In this document: positions 47,816 through 61,100 of the stretch, piece by piece
How the letters are laid out: each line of letters starts with the position of its first letter
How positions within the stretch are numbered: position 1 is the first letter of the stretch
NCBI GenBank assembly: GCA_026874595.1
Contig: CM049306.1
Span: 40,486,019 to 40,550,018, forward strand
Length of the DNA: 64,000 nucleotides
Source: Sipunculus nudus
Taxonomy: Eukaryota; Annelida; Sipuncula; Golfingiida; Sipunculidae
Direction: 5' to 3'
The notes under the pieces: generated by a model
The model's input: the letters and a program-made list of their open reading frames with translations, nothing else
The model's database searches: none
What the model was told of the DNA's origin: nothing
Position numbers and translations under genes: made by a program

Positions 47816-49403
47816 CTATGTTTCTTTGACGTCACTCAGCGGGCGGCTGGAAGCACTAATGGCCTTCTGGAATACTTGATGCCACCTGCCAAACAGTTAA
47901 AATAAATCTTTAAACTGGGTGAATGTGTGAACATGAAACATTTTGAAACTACAGTCATACTAGTCACATCCTACAACCATTCTGAAATATTAAGTGTCTG
48001 CAGGTCTCAATGGACCAGGAAATAATTTCATTAATAGTAGTAATTTCATTAAAACAAAATTAGATTTATAAAACCTGATCCATCAGCCAGGTTTAACCTA
48101 TTAGGCCAAAAAAAGTTTTGGTTCTCGGGCACTTTTTTTTTCCAAAAATCAGTGTGGGCGGGCGATATTTATTATTATTTTTTTTTACCTTTTTTATTGT
48201 TTCGATAAAAATATCATATGATCAGGGAAAAGCATGAAAATAACAGATTTTTTTGCTGAACAGGTAAAAGCACTACATAACAAAGGAAATCTGATCAAAA
48301 TTGTATATTTATCTTGAAAGATGAAATCAAACTGTTTTTGATGCGGGGGATTAAAATTGACGCGGGCTTTGCCTGAGAACCATACCTTTTATTTTTTTTT
48401 TGGCCTTATACATCTCTGATATATATTGAATCGGCTTATGCGGCAAAATCCATAGTCTAAATAGACAACCGTGGCGGTGATTCAAGATCACCTCAACCGT
48501 GTCTGTCAAATAACTAAAAAACTAGATCCTAGTCCTAGGACACGTCAGTTTACTTACGACTTCAGCTCCTCTTCCTCCGAGGTTTGTAACAGGTAACTTT
48601 TGTTCTGGCCTCTCAGGCTGATGACGTCACCGCCGTTGTCAGAGTGGGGTCGCGTCTCAAGAGAGAATTCTTCAAGTCGGAGGAATGTCTGGGATTGTTT
48701 GTTCTTTGGGAAATAGCAAATGTATTTACATCATGAACATGAAAATGTATCTTATAGATACGGTTTCGTATGTTAGCTTCGTTTGATTTGTAAACTGTAC
48801 ATTTTCGTCCTTAAACAATGCTGACATTTTATTAATTTTTATTACTTTTTAAAGTAAATGAAACATTAAACTGGTCAAGGATTTTTATATAAACAATAAC
48901 GTGTAAAAGCAGACAGTTTGAACGCGTGGTTATGCTATCAATAATTCCCAAAACACAGAACTGGAGGAAGACCTAATATTGTACAAAAGGGTATAGTGTG
49001 GTCGGTTCCACAACGGGCTGCCCACTGAAGTTAGCAGATGTTTTTACCCAAGAGTCTGTAATTAAACATATGTTATCTGTTATTATGCTGTGATCGTTAC
49101 ACCAATACGAGTGAAAACAACAGCATATACTTTGCATAAAATTGAGTTATTTTTATATTTGAATTTTTTTATGTTGATGCTGTAGTACGTTTCAAAACAA
49201 ACAGTTACTGATCCGTAAGAATTAAGTTCGGCGATACCATGTGTGTCCTGTAAGATATAAAATGATCATGATACCTGGGGTCCTTGATGAGCCATGAGTG
49301 TGCCGTCACTGTGTACAACAAACCAGTACCTCCGCCACGTGTTACCGGCGTCACTGCTCATGCGCATGTAGCCGCTTTTCAGACCACCGCTGAGGGCGCG
49401 GGG
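47816..49403 (-). CDS. FGD: FGD copy B, exons 14-16: second PH domain and shorter C-terminus
   Basis: Exons 49403-49275, 48703-48558 and 47885-47816. The PH2 sequence contains DAGNTWRRYWFV and LETRPHSDNGGDVIS. The last exon reads SWHQVFQKAISASSRPLSDV and ends KET before TAG at 47816-47818, where copy A has a CAG glutamine codon. The protein is 15 residues shorter at this end. Confidence 0.88.
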
Positions 49404-52400
49404 CTGGAAATAACAAGCACAATATGGATTAGTGTTGTTCTGAACATTTGATTCCTGTACAGTACAGTTTTTGTGAATGGGAAGAATGTATTTATAAAAG
49501 CGTTTAAGGTCATGAAGAGAACAGCTGAAGAGGTTCGTTTAATGTTTAATAGTCATATAAATAGTAACTATCCAGCCTCATTCTATGTTCTACTGCACCG
49601 GATTATATATACATGTATCACTAAAAAACAGAAACATACATGGTCCAAATGTCTCTGCAAGAAGTAAGGACATTTGTAGATTGCAATATATGCCAGACGC
49701 TTCATAATTTTGTTTTCTTAATGGACTTTTATAACAGTGTATGAATACTTTGAATAGTAATATTAAATATCATAAAATTAATAAGCGCCATTTTCAGTCA
49801 AATGTGACCCTTTTAATAAGACTGTCTTGGCAAGCCTGCATGTTCAATTCTGCATAAAACGAAAAGGTAAGGTAAAATTTACAATAATGAAATGAATAAA
49901 AGATGATAAAATTTTCGGTGTCTCAAAAGGTCCCCTTATCGCTGTACTAAAGAGTGATCTTCAAGATTTATGTATAATCAACCATAATACTCGATATATT
50001 AAAAATGAACTAAAATAATACATGTTGGCTCAGAATTAATTAGGTCCAAATGTGCTCGTACACGAAATACTCGTGCTCATGAGTATTTACTTTCTAGAGT
50101 ACTTAGTATTCGTACTCAAGAGGGGTATACATATATAGAGAGTACACGCCAAATGCTAGAGTGTTTGTACACATGTATAACTATTTCGTTCCAGAGAAAT
50201 AAAAGGAGATTTATCAAAGTAATTATAAATGCTTAAAAAACTAAGCTCACCTGATTTCCATTGTACAATTTTTCTTGCAACACGACGAAACATTCGTCAC
50301 ACACACGCAATGGTTTGGACGAATCGTACTCAAGCCGAACACTCTGAGACGAGCACTTCCCACAGACCACCTTTTTAGTTGAAATTAACATAATGACGAA
50401 AATTATAATTAATTCACTGATAAATGTACATGAAACGCGGGTACATAAGATGAGTACATCTTCCGGAATTCAGCCTTCGATCTAGACTGAACGTTGTAAC
50501 ACACACATTTAAATAATTATGTAAACTGATATAAATAATTAACAGCAGGTTTGATATTGTAAAATATACCTTAATAAAACATGATACCGAAATCCTACAT
50601 GGTGGTCAAACATAAAATTCATTTGACATTTGAGGGCAGACAGATCTTAGATTCAGACAAAATAACGGTAGCACTTAAAATTATGGATCCGTTTGCGTAT
50701 TTATGAAGCAGGGCGTTAATTAAATTTACGGCTAACCCGTATCAGAAATTAATTGATATTTTAGAAAAGCGTGACTTACAATACCACAAGCTCTGCAGTG
50801 ATGTCTTCTCCGTAGTGTGGTGAATTCAGACCCGCATACCGTGCATGTCACACTGTCACTGTTCCTCGCCATCACTGGAGCCTGTCGACCTAATCGTAAG
50901 CTCTGTAAAAACACCAAAACGGCAGCTCCGGAAATTTGGTACTATCAAAACGTAATTAACATATTTATAACGATTTAATTCTAAATATTAAGGTTACAGA
51001 TTACATAAAATAAAGGTTAGGCCTATTATATAGTTCTCACTGTACGAGGCAATGCTGAAAATGTCGCGTATCATATTTATTTTTCCTACAGTTATCATGA
51101 TGAAATTTCAAATATAACTAGACATTTTTTTGCATCGCAGATGCCATAATATACTCAGACAATTAATCCCCCCCCCCCCCCTTCAAAAATAGGCCCTCAT
51201 CTTCAGAAGCATATACTGACACTTGGCAAGCCACTAGGGTTTCTTCAGATGTGATCTTCAAAATCAAGATCAAGGTCACTAGTCTCTTTCAACAACTTAT
51301 CATCTGACATCTTTCATTTTGATTTTGAGACTGATACATCTATCGACTTGAGAAACAATATTTTTTACCAAATATGGGAATATTCAAGGTCAAGGCCACT
51401 CTCACAGGAAAGGTCATGACCCTAATTTAAATATTCCTCACTGCATAACCCATATCTATGTATATGCAAAATATGAAAGTAATCTATCCATTAATTTTGA
51501 CTTATAATGCTCACAGTATTTTCAAGTGGCAATGCTGGGGGTATGAAAAGACGCGAAAACAAGAAAAGGACAAAAGATGGCGTCACCTGTCTTACGCAGA
51601 AGACGAAGCTATCCTAGACCTTCGGTCAAAATGATTTTTGGACCAATCCATGCATCCCTTATTGAGATATTTTAGATTTTGTGTGATTTTCACCAAATAT
51701 GGAAATATTCAAGGTCAAGGTCACTCCCCTAGTAAAAGTTATGATTTATTTAAACAGGCTTCGTCCTCTCACCCTATCTATGCACATGTTTAGTTTGGTA
51801 AAGATCCGTTGTAGATTGTTAGAGTTATCGCGTAAACAAGATTTATCGGCAGCGACGGCGGCGGGACCGTCATGAAACCATAGTATCCCCGACTTTGTCT
51901 GGGGATACAATTAAAAATCATATGTACCAGTACCTATGGATTCGCATATTACATACATACTCTTAAATATTCAATTCTGCCATACAGATCTCAGTTAATT
52001 TGCCACTATATATAAGAATTATAAATCACAAAACTGAGCCCTGATAGTCGTCATCGTGTGCAAAACTTTGGACGTTACAGTTCTTGCTAATTAATCAGGA
52101 CTAACTGCAGGTATATCAACCGCAGCGTCTGCCATCTGATAGCGACACTGACGGGGAAAATGAAATTTTAGTTGGGAAGGAGAATAAAGAATCATATTCC
52201 AGACAGCTTCGTGATAAATAACTCTTTCAAGAAAAAGGCCGTTGAAAGTCAAGAAAAAGGATATCTGCATGAAGGCTGACCTTGATTGTGCCTCCCCGCA
52301 CCCTGACAGAACCGTGGCGCATCAGTCGATTCCTTGTCGTCTCTCCAATACGATCTCGAATGACCTGAAAAGAAGTGCAAACAGCTATAGTCCGTTTCAT

Positions 52401-54710
52401 CCCCACCTGTTTTTTGCTATGCAAATTTTTATAAGTTACATTTCAAGGAAACAATTATAGTGGAGAGTAGAGGATTAAAGGACCTAATTTTCAACAAGGT
52501 AAATAATTACCTACCTTACACCTTATTTAAGAAACAGAATTATTTGAAAATATGAGAAATCAGTCTACATTTTACAACATATCAGACCCACTTATGACGG
52601 TCAAGGTCATTGGTCACATGCAAAAACAGCCTCAAATGACATTTGCTGATTGGATGATCTCATGTAAACACTCTAAAAATATAACCAGCTCAAACAACGA
52701 TGGCTACTTATCGTGGGACACATCATATCTGCTAAATCATGGTGAAGAGATTAAAATGTTGTGAAACATAAACGGGGGAATTATTGTAAGATTCTTAATT
52801 GCCACATTAGGTTGTCACCTCCATATGTAGTTTCCTAGGAAATAATTGAAAAATATAAACTTTTAAGGGAATTATCTTCAAAAAACAGGTGGACAGCAGG
52901 TGGTGAAATGGACTATAGGTGTGAATTATCAAATTAAGAATGTAATAGATGCGTAGGTACCAAAGCCAATTAATATCTCAATTACCCCATGACAATCAAA
53001 TGTAATATATTTTATATACTGTTATCTTAAATACAAATGAAGTCTCATTTGATCTGAAATTTTACACACAGTATAACATGTTACACTCAGCAGCCTAATG
53101 CTGTGGAAAAACATAACGGATTCCTTTTTTCAAATACGTACATCTGCAGAATATCATTATCGGGTTCGGTCTACGTAACGTCATGGCGGTTATCCCAACG
53201 TCAACTAGGCTACAAATACCTCACCCACGGGTCCTGGGTGTGTCCTGGGCGTGCCCTGGGTGTCCTGGGCGTGCCCTGGGTGTGTCCTGGGCGCTGGCCC
53301 TGGATTACTTTCATTTTAACATTAAATATTTGTCTGCTTACTTGAATCCACTCCTGCTTTTCCTCCTCCGTCGGGGTACACAGTTCCAGCGCCCTCTGGC
53401 GGTTCCGTATGTAGAACGTATTTGGCACTTCCAAGTTGTTTCCTTCTGACACCTAAAAGTGGCACAATTACATATTTTTATACAGAAGAGTGCACGTTGA
53501 TTCTTTTGAATCAGTTCTTATGACATAACAGTTGGGTAAATACTGTAAAGTGTCATTGAGAATATAGGAAGTGGCAAATTTATTCTTATGTATGTAAGTA
53601 TGCGTGTATGCAAAATTTTTGGGTAAAAATGATATCAATGCTTATTACATGTATTACATATTTACAGCAAGCAAGATTTTTTGGTGAAAAATAGAATCAG
53701 TGCTTTTAATATGTATTGCAATTTTGGTAAATACTGAAAGGTTTCACTGAGAATACCGGAACTTGCAAATTTATTCTTGTGAGTAGGTATATGTTTTAGA
53801 GTGCGTGTATGTGAGATTTTGGGGTTACATGTTTTATCAGTGTTTATTACATGCATCAATTAAATACAATGATTTGGACAGATACCGAATTGTTAAATTG
53901 AGAACATTGGCTTATTGTATTAACTAGGCTTACCCTCAGGCCTTGTATGTCCATGACCTGTCTGACCCGGTACCTGGCAGATAAACTTTGTTCTGAGCAC
54001 ACCAACAACATGTCTGTAAACTGTAAACATATCAACAAAACAGTATTCATGAATTTGCGTTAATATAGGTATACAGATACCAAGAATACCTATATAAAAG
54101 TCATTTAATTAATTGTAAAAAATGAAAGGTAAAAAAGAGGAGCTTAATACACATAGAGTCGTCATCTTTCCAGTTGTAAGAGATACCAGTGTTATATAGT
54201 TTTTATGATACAAAACAAGAACAGCATCCATCTCATTACTGTTTGTTTTAAAATTTGAATTTTAAAATTAAAATATCTAGTACAGCAATACATGATATGT
54301 ATTAAACTTAAAATTACATTTAAATACATTTTCTTGCAACATTCTCATGGCAAAGTTCTTTATTAAGATAGTGACAGCGATATCATTCAACAAAACACAC
54401 GTACAAGGAAGATATATCGTTCCGACGTGCCCCCGCTTCTCACGTTGACCTTGTTAATCTTTCCCTCCTTCAGGAGTTCTCGCGAGCCCTTGACGATATT
54501 CACGTCCCCATCCAGACGACTCTGTAACTGCTGCAGCTTCTCTACTCGTGACTGAAGAATGTATACAGCAAACATAATCCCGTTTCCATTTTACGACAAG
54601 TGTAAAATATCTTCCAAGTGTAATCCGTTATTGTATGCAATTTATTTTGGTGGTACGAAAAAACAGTTATGTCTCAAAATTCTGATTATTTGTGTCGGCT
54701 TTATAAGGAA

Positions 54711-54765
<55 letters not shown>

Positions 54766-55102
54766 GTATATGTATATATATATAGATATATGTATATATA
54801 TATATATAGATAGATAGATAGATATCATGAGAAAAAAGTCCTATATGGCCGAATATTTTAAACTTTTATATAAAATTTGGACTGAAATATGAAATGGTGT
54901 TTTTCCAGGGATGCTATTCTTTGTTTAACCTACACATGTCCAAACGTTTAAAATGTATTATTAGGTCAGCATATAAGAGTTACATTACAATGTGGTTACA
55001 TACTATTAAAACTGATTATTCAATCGGAATTTTACTTATGGTATTATAACCCCTTTATAAGTCTTTTTGTATAATCATATACAAATATAGCCACACTACG
55101 TC

Positions 55103-55144
<42 letters not shown>

Positions 55145-58048
55145 ATTTACCGCTCGCCGCATCATTTCTTCAAAATGTTGAGCTGCCTTGGCCACAAGAG
55201 ATAATGCCTCTGAAATATGAATAACCCATGATGTAACACATGATATTTATGGCAAGAAGAAGAACAGCTCACGTAACCAATATTAATCTAATTTATACGC
55301 AATGATCTGTCATTCTATTATATATATATATATATAATATATATTACATATATTTACATATATATATATATATATATATAACATAATATTAAATATGAAA
55401 TTTCCAGAAATAGTCGCACTAGACAGCCAAAGATATCACCGACAACTCGACTTGTATATGTACACATGGCTTGATAAATGTTCCTGCAATGCAGGTGGCC
55501 AAGACACCGACTTCAGAGGGCCAATTTCCGATTATTACTTTTTCAATAAATTCAAGAAAAATACTTCATTCGGTGAAACCGATCAAAGTGTATTTAAACA
55601 CACCCTGTGCATCCTCCAGATCTATGGCATCTTCAGCTAAATGCTTTATATAATCTGAAAAAAAAAGAGAAAAACGGGATAATTCACATAAAAGATAATA
55701 ATCTATATTAATTGGAATACTTCATTGTCCCTCTCAAACATGCGCATAAAAGATAAACAACATCTGTCCAAAATGCAAAAACGCACATGTTTTTCCGCAT
55801 GAAGTCAGATACTTAGCGCCTTGCCAATTGAGGTGAAACTACTCTTTAGCGGACAGTCATGGGATCGGACGATTTGTCCGTTATGGCGGGGTGTCCGCCA
55901 AGGCGTGGGACGGAGAGACATCTTACTCAATATTAATAGCCTCTACGTTCATATTGCATGATAAAACGTTTATTTCAACTTGTTGATTTTAATTATTTAC
56001 TTTTAATTCAGGCTATTACTATTTAATAGATAATTTAAGTCATTAATTGTCGGAAAACAATTTAAATACACTTTCACATTAAGTAATTGAATGTACACAT
56101 TTTCACCATCAGTGAACCATCATGTATATTTTCAAGAAGGTACCTCTCAGTAATTATTACCTTTGAGCAACAATTCATATCTTGGAACTCTCTGAATTGG
56201 CTCCAACATGTGAGCTTCTATACGTACTCTGGCATACTCGTCTTTTTCCTGTGAAAGAGGTTCACCTGATTAAATTTTCTCCTCCAAACATTTTTGGGGA
56301 CTATCATGCACGCAATTCACAGGATACATAAAAGATATCTCAAAATGTTTTTACAACGGATGAACTGTCGAATATTTAATACTGGCCATTAAAGAGACCC
56401 AATCACCTATAAAGCATGTTGAATTAACACAAAAAATAACTTATTCCCAAATTAATGTGTGCCTGCCAAAGTATGGCCTTGAAACAGTTTGCTTACTTTT
56501 GCAAACGAGTGTTAAAAACAGTGGACCAGGCGCGATCATAGGTTTCAACATAAACATAGTGAATGGGGCCATATGCATCGCGGAGAAGCAACACGTGCTA
56601 ATCAGGAGATGCCCTGACTGACCTGACCCAAAAAATGTAATACATGTTCCCGCTGGCTGAAACACAACGTGTTGCGGCTCCAAATCGCACCTCCGGTCAC
56701 GCGGCTTTGTTTTGGTAAGCAGACACACGTGGCCTGTGTTTACCAACACGCAGAGCCATAACAAGGTGTTAAACAGCCGTATGCGAGGTAATGAGACCGT
56801 GGGATGGTTTTGCTGGGAAACCTTTGTATAAAGCAAAACTGAACTGGAAGTGTGAAAGAAAAGGCATAATATAGCCCCTGATTATGTCCCTTTAAATAAA
56901 GAAGAACATTGTAAAGATTAACCAAGTAATAACCAAGTCTACACACAAATAATGCATAATGCACTTTTTAAATTGGATGTGTATGTGGAAACCTACTAAA
57001 AATAATTATGTGGATGATTATAAGGGTAGTGTCCTCTTTTAGTATTCAGTCGCGTTTTCCTAACTACTTATATATCCATTATCCGTAAAAACTTTTACGA
57101 GGATGTAAGACAAATGCACAATATAAGCGATTTTCACCCAAGGCAAACGGACGGATGCACGACACGCAAAACAAATTGCACATGACGCCACCAGTCTTGA
57201 GTACGCGATGGAGGTGTCAAATATCTATGGACATGCACAATTTCTGTCCAAAAGGGCAAATCACTCCTGTGAAAGGGGTATCAGTGAATTCTAAGACAAC
57301 ACGAAGGTAGTTGGCGCCACCTGTCAGGTCTACAAGAATACTCTCCAAGATGGATGGACATGCAAAATTTCAGACCAATACATTGAACCAATCCTGAGAT
57401 ATGAGTGATTTTCTCCAAAAGCAAACGCATGGATGGATGCCACGCAAATACGATTACAGATGCCCAACTACCATGCATCTGTCTTATATAAAACAACGAC
57501 TGAATAATCAAATTTAAAATATTTGTTTAATATTCACCTATATTTCCGACCAGGGATGATAGTTAGGCACAATAATAGTTAAATATGTAAAACTGTTATA
57601 AATAAAGTATGCTGTAAATGTTTCGAACATGTTCCCCTGTTTACCTGTATATCTCTAGTAAGGATTAAGAATTCAGTTGACTTGGTCTTCCACTGCTGCA
57701 CCAGATCTGAAGCCTTCTCGAAATTCTTGACGTATTCTGTGTAAAGTTTGAGGAAAGGAGCGAACCTCTTCATGATATCGCCAATCCTAGCTGTATCATC
57801 CCTGCGTAAACAGAAACAAATAGTATCCATATAGACGTATCTATATAGGTGGCCAACTGAAGGGTCTGCATGATTAACTGATCCCGTGAGAGAAATAAAT
57901 GTATAAAAGAGTCAGATACTGTAACGTATACATAGAATGAGGGGAGCAATATTAATTTAAAAGATGACATGACACTGGAATTAAGGTCCATGCGGCAGTA
58001 GCCGAGCTATGCGAGTTAATATGATACTGATCTGCAAATTATAAAAGA

Positions 58049-58121
<73 letters not shown>

Positions 58122-61100
58122 GAAAGAAAGTTCTATATGGTCTAATACAAAAAAAACTTTTGGATTGATTTTAATTGGCGTTTTTTCCAGGTAGGCTAGC
58201 TTAAGGTATAAATAGGAAAATATCCCTGTTTCACCTACACATGTCCAAACGTTTAAACCCTATTATTAGGTCAGCATATGCGAGTTACATTACAATGTGG
58301 TATTAAAACTGATTATTCAATCCGAATTTTATATATTGTATAACCTTTCTTTAATCTGACAAACGGAATTTATCGAATGTCTCCTTGCAAGAGTGGACAA
58401 ACTTCGTTTGAGCGCTTCAGATACCTTGTTTCTTCAGTGGCCGTTAAAGGGACATAATCAGGAGCAATATTATGCCTATTCTTTCATACTGTCAGTTCAG
58501 TTTTGCTTTAAACAAAGGTTTCCTAGCAAATCCATCCCAGCACACGGTCTCAGTACCTCCCATACGGCTGTTTAACATCTTATTATGTCTCTTGGTATTT
58601 GTGATTACAGTCCACGTGTTTCTGTTTACCATAACACAGCCGTGTGACTGGAGGTCTGATTCTGAGCCACAACACCGATGTTTCAGCCAGCAGGAACATG
58701 TGTTACATTTTTGCGGTCAAGTCAGTCAGGGCATCTCATGATTTGCAGGTGTTGTGGCTCAGCGATGCACAGAGTCCCACCAACTTTGTTTATGCTGACA
58801 CCTGTGATTGCGCCCGGTCCACCGGTCCACCGGTAACACTTGTTTACAAAAGTAAGCAAACGGAATCAAGGCAATATGTTGGCAGGTACCAATTTATTAT
58901 TGCATATCATTTATTATGCAGTTACTCTAGCTTTTGGAGCTTTTTTGTTATTTTTGTCAGGGGTGCTAGCTTAAAGTATACAGTATGAAAATATTCTCTG
59001 TGTCATCTACGCATTTCCAAACGTTAATAATTTATTATTAGGCAGCATATGCGAGTTACATTACAATATGGTATTAAAAGTGATTATTCAATCCGAATTT
59101 CATATATGGTATAACTTTTCAATAATCTGACAAACGGAATTTATCGAATGTCTCCCTGCAAAAGTGGGCAAATTTCTTTTGAAATCTTCAGATACCTTGC
59201 CCCTTCAGTGGCTGTTAAATATATTTATTTATATTTGCCCGTCTTGTAGAAGGACCTTGACTGTTATTAGAACTTAGATATAGGGTGTTTACTCATATTT
59301 CATATTGACTGGTTCTCTTAAATATTATGGAAGGTAGGTATAATGCTCCCTTGCCGCCAGTAATGTTCATGCTTCAGATTTTGTACAGTTCATTTTCTTA
59401 ATACATCTTCCAGTTGAAACAAAAACATCAAGACCAGATGGAAAAGGTGTGCTGACACCAATAAGTGGATATATACATGATGTAAACATACATGCCTGTC
59501 GCATATTATTATTATGCAGTAACTCTATCGTTTGGAGGGGGAATAGAGGCTATATGTAAAAACCATGTATTACTAACCCTGGAAATATCAATGAACAGGT
59601 ATCTTCACTACAACAGCGTGTAGGTGTAATGTACGGTTAAAATGCACAGATATATTCAGTTTTTATGAATATTCCCCGTTTGATCTGTGATAACCTACCA
59701 TTCTGCCAGCCTCTTCTTCAGTTGGGGAAGAAGATTTTCTGAGTGGAACTGGTGAATGACGTGGACGTCCTTGAATATACATTTAACAGTTTCTTCCGGT
59801 AGAAAAGCAGAGACCTTTTCTTTCACCTGGCGATAAAATTAAAATGCAGAAACTGTTAAGTTTTAATCTCCAACCTTGCATATTGATTGATAAGTGAAGG
59901 AAAGTTAAGACGGGTAATAAATATATATCAGTATAAATCATTTATAGTGTTTAAGCGGAATTGAAAACAGGTTCTAAACTTGAATGGCTTTGTTTTTGCA
60001 GCGCAAAAAACATACATCTGTCTCCCCTATGGGCCATCCCAAAACATTAGGGGTAAAAATGCACTTTATCAAAACAATGATTCTTGATTTCAGCAGATTT
60101 TACCTTGAAGATCAAGGTCAAGGTCAACATTTTTCGAACTCCGAAAAGATTTTGGCAGAAAGAACTGGTGTGTTCAATTTGAAGAAAAAATCTTCAGTAC
60201 TTCCAAAGTTATGGGGTCACAAAAATAATAGAATTTCATAAATTTGACCTGGAAGATCAAGGTTATTGGATGCCGAACTCCTCCGAGATTTTGGTCAAAA
60301 CAATGAGTTTCAAAAATTTTGAAGGAAAATAAACAGCCCTTCAAAAGTTATCGCGTTTACACGACAATAATTATAACTCGGCTGATTTGACCTAAAAGAT
60401 CCTGGTCAAGGTCACCAGGTTTCGAACTCGTCCGAGAACTTAGAAGGAACAATCAATGTAGCATATTAGAAGACAAAATGTGAAATACTTCAAAAGTTAT
60501 TGCGTTCAGAAAAGGTCACCGGGTTTCGAACTCTTCCGAGATTTTGGGATACACAAGGAGTGTTTCATATTTTGGAGGAAAATATGCAGCCCTTCAAAAG
60601 TTATCGCGTTCACATGATATCCCACAGACGACGACGACAGGCGACGACAGACGATGGCACTGAAAACAACATGTCTCCTCTGGAGGGGGAGGGGCAAAAT
60701 TTGAATCGCATGTTTTTTTTCGAGAAATCTTCCGAATTTCAGATTTTTCTATGTACACTGGACAAAGTTTTAATAGCAGACGTGCCATAATAGGCCTTTA
60801 ATCTATCATCTGATCGGATCGCCGAAGTTCGGTTGCAATTCATAATATTGATCAATCCGGCCTATTAAGTGTAATTACAGGTCACCTACCCATACAGTTT
60901 GTAGCCGTGCACTCCATTTTAAGCATCACATAGATTTATCAATCCCATTATCATTAAGCTGTACACCACAGGTTTTATATTTTTTTGTATTTTCGCTTTT
61001 TATTCTTGTAATCAAGCAATGAACAATATTCCCAGTTCTGTAGTGATATTACCTTGAGCAGTATTTCAAGACGGTCGACGTAGGCCTGTTCTGTTTTTAG

